Positions 8,417 through 16,036 of a DNA stretch of 64,000 nt are shown here, in pieces. Source of the DNA: Deltaproteobacteria bacterium (lineage in GTDB: Bacteria; Myxococcota_A; Polyangia; JAAYKL01). Below the pieces are notes generated by a model, which did not search any database, was not told the origin of the DNA, and saw nothing but the letters and a program-made list of their open reading frames with translations. Within the stretch, counting starts at the first letter, position 1. Each line of letters starts with the position of its first letter. Made by a program: the position numbers and the translations under genes. The stretch spans positions 1 through 64,000 of the forward strand of contig JAKQNG010000296.1 in NCBI GenBank assembly GCA_029565915.1, in the 5' to 3' direction.

Positions 8417-9610
8417 ATGAATGATATCCACATGAATTCCATATCCGTCCCTGTGCCGCGCCGCCGGATCGCCATCATGATTCTGCTGTGCGTCGCGGGC
8501 CTTGTCGTGTCCGGCGAGCTGCTCCTTGTCCACTACCGCACCCACACGGATCCCGCATTCCATTCCCTGTGCGCGGTCAACGACGCGGTGAACTGCGAAA
8601 CCGTCGCCCTGTCTCCCTGGTCCGTCGCCCTGGGCATTCCCGTGTGCATCTGGGGCCTCATCGGATACAGCACGCTGCTGGCGCTGCTCCTGTGGAGCAT
8701 CCGTCAGCCGGAGGAACGGTCGATGCCCGCCGCAACGCTGGCCGTTACACTGGCCTTTCTGGCCGTGTCCGCCGCCCTCGCGTGGATATCGTTCACCATC
8801 ATCGATTCCCTGTGCCTGCTGTGCATGACCACCTACGCCGTCAACCTGGCCATGACCGGCATTTCCGTCTCCCGGGTGGCGCTCAGGGACGACGGACTGT
8901 GGACGCTGGTGCGGCGCGATCTGGGCGTTGTGCGCAGCGGGCCGCTGTTCTGGACGATCCTGGCGGTGACGGCCGTTGCCGCGCTGGTGACCGTGCGCGT
9001 GTCCCTGCCCACCTGGTGGGATTCATCCGGGGATCAGGCCACCGGGCAGGCGGACGCCGTGCGCGAAGGAGAAACCGCCCATTTCGTCGGCGCGGCGGAT
9101 GCGCTGCTCACGATTGTCGAATACAGCGACTACCAGTGCCCGTTCTGCCGGATCGCCCACCGCCGGGTGCGCAGGCTGCTGGAGTCCCATGGGGATCGGG
9201 TGAAGCTGATCCACCGCCAGTTTCCCCTGGACGACGCCTGCAATCCTCTGGTGAAGCGGCGCTTCCATCCCTTTGCGTGCCATTTCGCCCTGGCCGCGGA
9301 GTGCGCCGGGGAACAGGGCCGCTTCTGGCAGATGAACGACGCCCTGTTTGGTGCCCACGACACGCACAAATCCGAAGACATCGACGTCTTTGCCATGGCC
9401 GCGGACATCGGCGTGGACGTGGAACGGTTCCGCACCTGCATGCAGGATCCGGCCACCCGGGCCCGGTTGCGGGAAGATATCGACAAGGGCCTCGCCCTGG
9501 GCCTGACCGGAACGCCGACATTTGTGGTGGACGATAAACCGCTGCGCAAAGCCCTGTCTGCGGAGCTCATCGAATCGCTGCTTTCTGAACGAAGCCGAAA
9601 AGCGCCCTGA
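8417..9610 (+). CDS. Vitamin K epoxide reductase domain-DsbA-like thioredoxin fusion protein
   Basis: VKOR-like membrane domain (CAVNDAVNCE...DSLCLLCMTTY) and DsbA-like domain (YSDYQCPFCRIAH...GLTGTPTFVV). Confidence 0.88.
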   Translation: MNDIHMNSISVPVPRRRIAIMILLCVAGLVVSGELLLVHYRTHTDPAFHSLCAVNDAVNCETVALSPWSVALGIPVCIWGLIGYSTLLALLLWSIRQPEERSMPAATLAVTLAFLAVSAALAWISFTIIDSLCLLCMTTYAVNLAMTGISVSRVALRDDGLWTLVRRDLGVVRSGPLFWTILAVTAVAALVTVRVSLPTWWDSSGDQATGQADAVREGETAHFVGAADALLTIVEYSDYQCPFCRIAHRRVRRLLESHGDRVKLIHRQFPLDDACNPLVKRRFHPFACHFALAAECAGEQGRFWQMNDALFGAHDTHKSEDIDVFAMAADIGVDVERFRTCMQDPATRARLREDIDKGLALGLTGTPTFVVDDKPLRKALSAELIESLLSERSRKAP

Positions 9611-9636
9611 AAAGGACTGGCCAGCGGGATCAGTCG

Positions 9637-9975
9637 CTACTGATTTCTGAGTGCGTCGAGTTGCATTCTGAGCAGCGGGAGGCTCTCAACGACAATCTGC
9701 CAGATGATTTCTATATCGATACCGGAATAGTCATGGACAATCCGATTGCGCATACCAGCCATCTGATGCCAGGGAAGAGATGCATGCCGGCTGATAAAAT
9801 CCGATGGCATCTGACGGGCCGCCTCTCCGATAATTTCGATATTCCGGACCACCGCGTCGACGGTCCTGTCATCCGCCAGGAACTGCTCCCGGGTCATCCC
9901 CTCGCAGTAGCGACCAATCCGTTCCATCGCGATGTTCATGTCGTCGATGAGAATATGCGGATCCCGCTCAGACAT
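9637..9975 (-). CDS. hepT: HepT-like (DUF86) toxin
   Basis: RNRIVHDY matches the RX4HXY HEPN motif; adjacent to a MntA-like NTase; internal ATG at 9975. Confidence 0.85.
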   Translation of the reverse strand: MSERDPHILIDDMNIAMERIGRYCEGMTREQFLADDRTVDAVVRNIEIIGEAARQMPSDFISRHASLPWHQMAGMRNRIVHDYSGIDIEIIWQIVVESLPLLRMQLDALRNQ

Positions 9976-10267
9976 CCTGCCGCTCCAGTTCAATCTGCCT
10001 GAGCAGACGGCCGCGAAGGGCCCGGGTTGAAACCAGATCGACCGGATGTCCGAGCAAGGCCTCGAGTTCATCACCCAGTTCCACCATGCGAAGACCGATT
10101 TCGGGTTTCACATCAACGAGTATGTCAATGTCGCTGTGTTCCCCTGCCTCGCCGCGAACGACGGAACCGAACAGCCACATGGCGCGCAGCGGAAACTGTT
10201 TCTGCAGTCGCGGTTTTTCACTGCGGAGTACTCTCAGCACATCTTCTGTGTTCATGGAAACCGGCAT
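9968..10267 (-). CDS. mntA: MntA-like minimal nucleotidyltransferase antitoxin
   Basis: GSVVRGEAGEHSDIDILVD matches GSX10DXD; overlaps hepT by 8 bp. Confidence 0.85.
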   Translation of the reverse strand: MPVSMNTEDVLRVLRSEKPRLQKQFPLRAMWLFGSVVRGEAGEHSDIDILVDVKPEIGLRMVELGDELEALLGHPVDLVSTRALRGRLLRQIELERQDV

Positions 10268-10438
10268 GAAGCATGCATATCATTCCCGCCTCTGAAACTC
10301 AATGACCCGGTCCCGCGACGCCGACAGACCGGTCTGTTCCCGCCTGCCAGAAAACCTGAACCGCAGGGGTTCCTGTACGACACCCGGAGGCATCCACGAT
10401 GATTCAGGTGTTGAAACCGATGTCGAACGGTCAGCGGG

Positions 10439-11731
10439 TCAGGCGTGGTCGAGTTCGGCGGTGGCCGCAATGGCGGCAATGGTGCCGTCCGCCACGGCGG
10501 TGGTGATCTGGCGGTACTTCTTGTGCACGATGTCGCCGGCGGCAAATACGTGGGGAATACCGGTGTGCATCGATTCGTCCACGACGAGATATCCCCATTC
10601 ATCCGTGGTCAGTTCATCGCCGAACCGATCGAGGTTGGGCTTCATGCCCACAAAGACAAATACGCCATCGCAGGCAATGTCGTGCCGCTCCTGCGTCTTC
10701 AGGTTTTCCACGCGCACGGCGTTTACGGTTTCCGCGGATGCGAGGAAGGCCCGGGGTTCGTGGGACCAGAGCACCTGTATGCCGGGATGGTCGAGGACCT
10801 TCTGCGCGGAGACGGCATTGGCCTGAAACCGGTCGAACTGGTGGACCATGGTGATGCGCGTGGCGAACCGGGCGATGAACAGGGCTTCCTCCACGGCGGA
10901 GTTGCCGCCGCCGATGACCACCGCGTGCTTTCCTTCAAAATACTTGGCGTCGCAGGTGGCGCAGTACGACACGCCCTTTCCCCGGAACTCCCGCTCCCCC
11001 GGGATGTTGAGCAGCCGCGGGGAGGTGCCCGTGGCCAGGATGATTTTTTCTGCGAGGATGGTTTCAAGGCCGTCCACGACGATTTCCCGTCGGTGGAGGT
11101 CGACGCGGGTGACATCGACGGCGGAGCGGAACTGCGCGCCGGCGGCCTTTGCCTGTTCGGCCATGTAGTGGGCCAGCAGGTACCCCGGCTGGGGCGTCAC
11201 GAACCCGGGGTAGTTGGACACCTGGTGGGTGATGCTGACATTGCCGCCGGGCAGGGCGGTGTCGATGACCAGGGTATCGCGCTTCGCCTGGGCCGCATAG
11301 ATCGCCGCGGCCAGCCCCGCCGGTCCACCGCCGATGATGGCCACATCCACCCGGGTGTCCGTCGAAGGTGCAGCGGCAGCCAGCTCCGCCGCCCGCTGGT
11401 CGGGCAGCAGCGCGTGGAGGTTGCGGGTGAGGTCGGCCCGCCGGATGCCCCCCGTCAGCGTGTCACCGGTCCGTTCGCCGTTGCGGAAAAAAATAACGGT
11501 GGGTGAGCCGGTAATGCCAAGGGAAGTGGCCAGCTCCCGGTTTTCCTGCCGGAAAATTTTAATAAAGGTCACGTCGTTGCCGTAGATGCGGGCCAGGGAT
11601 TCGTACTTGGCGGCCAGGGCTTCGCAGGGCGGGCATTCGGTGGAATAAAAATCCACCACAACGGGGCGCCCGGATTCCAGCACTTCCTTCTGCCAGTCGG
11701 CCTGACCGATGGTCAAAATGATATCTGACAT
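10439..11731 (-). CDS. Thioredoxin-thioredoxin reductase fusion protein
   Basis: N-terminal Trx domain with CPPC, then FAD GGGPAGLAAAIYAAQ, CATCDAKYFEGK, VIGGGNSAVEEAL, GDIVHKKYRQ. Confidence 0.92.
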   Translation of the reverse strand: MSDIILTIGQADWQKEVLESGRPVVVDFYSTECPPCEALAAKYESLARIYGNDVTFIKIFRQENRELATSLGITGSPTVIFFRNGERTGDTLTGGIRRADLTRNLHALLPDQRAAELAAAAPSTDTRVDVAIIGGGPAGLAAAIYAAQAKRDTLVIDTALPGGNVSITHQVSNYPGFVTPQPGYLLAHYMAEQAKAAGAQFRSAVDVTRVDLHRREIVVDGLETILAEKIILATGTSPRLLNIPGEREFRGKGVSYCATCDAKYFEGKHAVVIGGGNSAVEEALFIARFATRITMVHQFDRFQANAVSAQKVLDHPGIQVLWSHEPRAFLASAETVNAVRVENLKTQERHDIACDGVFVFVGMKPNLDRFGDELTTDEWGYLVVDESMHTGIPHVFAAGDIVHKKYRQITTAVADGTIAAIAATAELDHA

Positions 11732-11734
11732 GGC

Positions 11735-13066
11735 TCAATCCTCTTCCTTCTTGCCGCGCACGCGGCCGTCTTCTTCAAAGTAAACGGGAAACCCGGCTGC
11801 GGCGATGTCCGCCACGGGCCGGCAGTCCGGAGAATGCAGGTGGCCGTGGGTGTTTCTGGCCACCGCTCCGCAGCCGCCGCCGCAGACGAGCGCCGCGGCA
11901 CAGCTGCGACAGGACTCGATGGCGAGGACGTCCCGGTCCTGCCAGAGGGCGATGGCCGCTTCGTCCCGCTGCACCACCGGGAAAAATGTGCCCAGCTCTT
12001 CGCCGGGCTTTCCCACCGTGGCTGTGCAGGAGAAGATGCGGCCCAGGTGGTCGAAGGCCCATTCGGTTTTGCAGCCCGGGCAGCTGTCGAAGACGGGGTC
12101 CGGCAGCTCACCGGTCCGGGCCAGCGTGCGGACGAAATGAAACGACGGCGCGTGGAACGCCATCACGTGGGGGTGCGCCGCGATGATGTCGGCCAACTCC
12201 CTGGCCAGCTCCAGCCTCGACAGGATGGCCGTTGCGCGGTGCTGGCAGGCGTGGAGCTCGTAGTTGCGCCCCAGCTGGGTTTTGAACAGGGGGTCCGCGG
12301 TCCATCCCCGGTCAATGGCGAACCGCGCCAGGTCGGGCAGGTTGTCGAGGTTGTCCCGGTCCACCACCATCCGCAGGTTGACGGGAATCCTTGCCGCGAG
12401 CAGCTGGTCCACGCCGCGGACGATCTTTTCAAAGGTGGGCCCGCCGTCCTTGCGCGGCCGCCGTCGGTTGTGGAGGTCCTCGGTGCCGTCCAGGGTAACC
12501 TGCACCTCCCGGATGAAACTGTCTTGCAGCACGTCCAGGTATTCTTCGACAAAGTAGCCGTTGGTCACCACCGCGGTGGTGGTGTGCCGGCGGGTCGCGC
12601 CCGCAAGGAAAAAGGTCACCGCATCCCTTGCGGATGCGCCGGGCAGCAGGGGCTCTCCGCCAAAAAGGGTGAAGTACCGGCGGCGTCCCGCAAAGGCGTG
12701 TTCCACGTAGTCGAACAGGGCGTCGATGACCGGCCGCTGATCACCACCGCCGCCCTGCAGGTAGTCCGCCTGGTAGCAGTAGTCGCAGTCGAAGTTGCAC
12801 GCGTAGCCGGGCACGTAGAAGAGCTGCACCTCGTCGGTGTCGCGGGCATCAAGGAATTCGAGATATCGGCGGCGGAACTGGGCTTCCTCCTCCGGTCCGA
12901 AGGACGGGTCGTCGCTGGACGCGCGCCACGTTTCCATCTCCGCGGCGCTGAGCAGGTGGGCGGTTCCCGTGAGGGCATTGGCAATCAGGCAGGACCCGTC
13001 GTTGCCCACGGGCGCCACCATGTCGTACTTCGACCGGCGCAGCGGCATTTCTGCATCCTTTCGCAA
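11735..13066 (-). CDS. Radical SAM/SPASM domain protein (peptide-modifying type)
   Basis: CNFDCDYCYQ (CxxxCxxC), LFGGEPLL, C-terminal SPASM-like Cys pattern (CPGCKTEW...CRSCAAALVCGGGCG...C); alternative start at 13048. Confidence 0.9.
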   Translation of the reverse strand: MRKDAEMPLRRSKYDMVAPVGNDGSCLIANALTGTAHLLSAAEMETWRASSDDPSFGPEEEAQFRRRYLEFLDARDTDEVQLFYVPGYACNFDCDYCYQADYLQGGGGDQRPVIDALFDYVEHAFAGRRRYFTLFGGEPLLPGASARDAVTFFLAGATRRHTTTAVVTNGYFVEEYLDVLQDSFIREVQVTLDGTEDLHNRRRPRKDGGPTFEKIVRGVDQLLAARIPVNLRMVVDRDNLDNLPDLARFAIDRGWTADPLFKTQLGRNYELHACQHRATAILSRLELARELADIIAAHPHVMAFHAPSFHFVRTLARTGELPDPVFDSCPGCKTEWAFDHLGRIFSCTATVGKPGEELGTFFPVVQRDEAAIALWQDRDVLAIESCRSCAAALVCGGGCGAVARNTHGHLHSPDCRPVADIAAAGFPVYFEEDGRVRGKKEED

Positions 13067-13105
13067 AAAAATCTCGGTGAAACCGGCGCGGGGCCTCCGG
13101 CGGCG

Positions 13106-13255
13106 TCAGTCGTGGCAGCCGGCGACGATTTTTGAATTCTTGGCGCAGCACTGGGCGCGGGAACCGGCCTTGTCCGCTTTGCCCGACGGGGTCTTGTCGC
13201 GTTCGCGCTGGTTGCGGGCCGTTTTGTCGGTTGGTTCCTTCGTGAGTTTTTTCAT
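13106..13255 (-). CDS. 49-aa peptide MKKLTKEPTDKTARNQRERDKTPSGKADKAGSRAQCCAKNSKIVAGCHD; candidate substrate of the adjacent radical SAM enzyme
   Basis: Hand-translated; absent from the ORF track; ATG overlaps the TGA of the methyltransferase gene (ATGA); AGGAG 8 nt upstream; C-terminal CC-X9-C. Confidence 0.75.
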   Translation of the reverse strand: MKKLTKEPTDKTARNQRERDKTPSGKADKAGSRAQCCAKNSKIVAGCHD

Positions 13256-13935
13256 CGGTTGTTCTCCTGTGGGTCAGAGGGTCGGCAGCCGCAGCCACAG
13301 CCGGGCCGCACGCCGCAGACGGTAAAACTGGACACTTCAATTTTTCCCTTCGGGTAGGGGTCGCTTTCTTCGAGGATGCGGATGTCGGCAAACCCGGCGA
13401 GTTCCAGGGTGGCGAGGTATTCGTTGCGGGTCACTGCCCCGGCCCAGCATTCGGCCACGGCCGCCGGGTCGTTGCGGTACTCCTGCGGCACGGGCGCGGA
13501 CGAATAAATGTCGCTCACCGCAAATCGGCCACCGGGTTTCAGGATGCGTCGGATTTCGCGCCACACGGCGGGTTTGTCCGTGGCGTGGTTGATGGTGCAG
13601 TTGGAAATCACGAGATCGGCCACACCGTCGGGGAGGGGCAGTTTTTCGATGGAGGAAGCGATGAACTCCACGTTGGATGCGCCCGTTTTCTGTGCGGTGC
13701 GGCGGGCGACCGCGAGCATGCCGTCCGCCGTGTCGATGCCGAAGACCTTTCCGGTGGGGCCCACGGCTTGCGCCATGCGCAGCACGTCGGTGCCCCGGCC
13801 GCTGCCGATGTCCACGCAGGTTTCGCCCTCCTGCGCCTTTGCGAAATTCAGCGCACCGCCGCAGGAGAGGCAGCAGGATGACGCGGCCAGGCCGCTGTAG
13901 CGCTCGTCAATTTTCTGTCGGATGGATTCGTTCAT
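13252..13935 (-). CDS. ArsM-like SAM-dependent methyltransferase
   Basis: DIGSGRGTD SAM site; SNCTINHATDKPAVWREIRRILKPGGRFAVSDIYSS and AECWAGAV resemble arsenite methyltransferases; start at 13935. Confidence 0.82.
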   Translation of the reverse strand: MNESIRQKIDERYSGLAASSCCLSCGGALNFAKAQEGETCVDIGSGRGTDVLRMAQAVGPTGKVFGIDTADGMLAVARRTAQKTGASNVEFIASSIEKLPLPDGVADLVISNCTINHATDKPAVWREIRRILKPGGRFAVSDIYSSAPVPQEYRNDPAAVAECWAGAVTRNEYLATLELAGFADIRILEESDPYPKGKIEVSSFTVCGVRPGCGCGCRPSDPQENNR

Positions 13936-13964
13936 GGGACCTTCCTTCGCCCGGCTGCCGGACG

Positions 13965-13992
13965 AGTGTACCACAGGGAGCCGCCGGCCCAA
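13965..13992 (-). promoter_or_regulatory. Putative extended -10 promoter of the methyltransferase/peptide/rSAM operon
   Basis: Minus strand TTGGGC-16 bp-TACACT with upstream TGG (TGn); about 30 nt before ATG 13935. Confidence 0.35.
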
Positions 13993-14010
13993 TCACCGGT
14001 GTCAAAAAAG

Positions 14011-14958
14011 TTATTCGATAATGATGGATTCGAAACAGGCGATGTTGGTTTCGATGCGGAAATTGGACTGGCTGGTATGGCGCTCCGCGTGGAACACGTC
14101 CATGGGGTAGGAATTGCCCGGTTCGATGCCCAGCTCGCCGGCCTTGGCGTCGAAGTCGATGGTTCCCTCGTAGGGCCAGTGGAGACCGCCCAGATCGAGG
14201 GCGATGCGGTTGTTGACGAAAATCCACAGGTCGTCGTCGCCCCGGAAGGTGAACACCTGGCCTTCTTCGTACTGGAACTCCAGATGGATTTCGGTGGTGA
14301 ACAGGAAGTTGCGCAGCTCGCCGTCGTCGTCCACCTGGCCGGACTCGGCGCCGAACCCTTCGCTGTTGCCGATGGGGAAGAAGGTGCTGTCGTCATAGAC
14401 AAAGGAACCGCTGCCGCTGTCTTCGAGGGTGAGCGTATCCTCGATGCGGACGTTCACGCCGTCCACGTCCGTGTACCACTGGGCAAAGCTGGAAGCGCTG
14501 TCCCACATGGGGATACTGCCCCAGGCAGGGCCCGTGGGGGTGCTGGTGGCGTTTTCGAGAAAACCGCCGTTGGGACAGGTTTCGCCGCAGGCGGGGTCCG
14601 TGGTCTGGTACTCTCCCTGCAACTGGTTGAATTCGGGCTTGCGGCTCGCGCCGAGGACCGGTCGCACCATGCCCTGGCATGGGCCCCAGCCGAGGTCCGC
14701 CCGCTCGAAGTCCACGTGGTCCGAGGTGAAGTCCCGGTAGACCACCTGCAGGGTGCTCTCGCAGTCGCCGTCCGAATCGCTGTCCGAGTCCGAATCGCTG
14801 TCCGAGTCGGAGTCGGAATCCGAATCGGAGTCGCTGTCCGCATCCCCGGGGCCGTCGTCGCCCGGCCGCTCGGTGCCGCCGGTTTCGCAGGACGTGCCGG
14901 CCAGGCAGAGGAGTGCGCACGCAAGCGCGATCAGATGAAATGAGTGGTTGGTTGTCAT
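14011..14958 (-). CDS. Fibro-slime domain lipoprotein with (Asp-Ser)n linker
   Basis: Lipobox LAGTSCE, D-A-(DS)n-D-G-D linker, [25 protein letters not shown] fibro-slime signature; start at 14958. Confidence 0.85.
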   Translation of the reverse strand: MTTNHSFHLIALACALLCLAGTSCETGGTERPGDDGPGDADSDSDSDSDSDSDSDSDSDSDSDGDCESTLQVVYRDFTSDHVDFERADLGWGPCQGMVRPVLGASRKPEFNQLQGEYQTTDPACGETCPNGGFLENATSTPTGPAWGSIPMWDSASSFAQWYTDVDGVNVRIEDTLTLEDSGSGSFVYDDSTFFPIGNSEGFGAESGQVDDDGELRNFLFTTEIHLEFQYEEGQVFTFRGDDDLWIFVNNRIALDLGGLHWPYEGTIDFDAKAGELGIEPGNSYPMDVFHAERHTSQSNFRIETNIACFESIIIE

Positions 14959-14977
14959 GAGAACTCCTGATGGCCGG

Positions 14978-15865
14978 TTATTCCACCGGCGGGACAAAGC
15001 ATTCGATGGTGGTCTCGATGCGGAAGTTGGATTCGAGGGTGTGGCGCTCCGCGTGGAACACGTCAAAATCGTAGGTGTTGCCGGGCGTGATGCCCAGGGT
15101 GTTGGCCATGTCGTCAAAGTCGATGATGCCTTCCTTCGGTTCGTGGGTGCCGCCGAGGTCGAGGGCCAGCACGCCGTTCACGAAGATCCACAGGTCGTCG
15201 TCGCCTCTGAAGGTGAAGGTTTCGCCACCCACATATTCGAAGGCGGAGTGGATTTCGGTGGTGAACAGGAAATTGCGCTGTTCGTCATCATTGTCGAGCT
15301 GGCCGTCCTCTGCGCCGAAGCCTTCGTCGAGACCCAGCGGAAAGAAGCTGCTGTCGGAAAAGACATACAGGCCGTTGTCCTGTTCTTCGAGGATGATGCC
15401 CTTTTCGATGGCGATGTTGGTGCCGTCCACATCCCGGTACCAGTCGTTGAAATTGTCCGGTGTGGGGTCGCCCAAGTCAGCGGGCCAGTCGTTAATGTCG
15501 TAGCAGGTGTCGTTGGGGTGGACCCAGCAGGCGTCGTCATCGTCGTAGACCGGATTCTTGTCGCTGTCGAGCTGGGGTCCGAGCAGTCCGCGGATGACCG
15601 CGTTTCCGGGGTTCTCGATTTCGAAGTCGCTGTGACTCGCCTTGAAATCCCGGAAGGTGACGGGGAGGATGCCGCAGTCTGAGTTGATCAGTTCCGGATC
15701 GTCCACGATGCCGTTGCCGTCCGGGTCAATGTCGCCGTCGCTGTCAGAATCGCTGTCCGCATCGCTGTCGCCGTCGCCGCCGGGGGGTGGATTGGCATTG
15801 TCCGTATTTGAACAGGCCATCAGCAGGGCGCAGATGAAAAACGCGAAGAATGGTTTTTGTGTCAT
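14978..15865 (-). CDS. Fibro-slime domain lipoprotein (tandem paralogue)
   Basis: Lipobox [20 protein letters not shown] linker, [25 protein letters not shown]; start at 15865. Confidence 0.85.
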   Translation of the reverse strand: MTQKPFFAFFICALLMACSNTDNANPPPGGDGDSDADSDSDSDGDIDPDGNGIVDDPELINSDCGILPVTFRDFKASHSDFEIENPGNAVIRGLLGPQLDSDKNPVYDDDDACWVHPNDTCYDINDWPADLGDPTPDNFNDWYRDVDGTNIAIEKGIILEEQDNGLYVFSDSSFFPLGLDEGFGAEDGQLDNDDEQRNFLFTTEIHSAFEYVGGETFTFRGDDDLWIFVNGVLALDLGGTHEPKEGIIDFDDMANTLGITPGNTYDFDVFHAERHTLESNFRIETTIECFVPPVE

Positions 15866-16036
15866 GGCATGTCTCCTTGGGGTAATCAATCGGTACAAAG
15901 TTAATCCATTTTTATTATATCTGCATTGAATTCCAGCCGGGGATTCTGTTCGAAAAGATGCGCGAAATGAGCAGAAATGGCAACCGGGGACGGGTTTCGT
16001 TCGAGTTTCACAATGACCGCATCCGGGCGGACTGGG

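Noticed and set aside
13936-14010. Intrinsic terminator downstream of the fibro-slime genes
   Set aside because: No convincing GC hairpin followed by a T-run on the minus strand
14753-14850. Simple-sequence repeat as a possible CRISPR or origin-like element
   Set aside because: Explained by in-frame Asp-Ser codons in a lipoprotein linker
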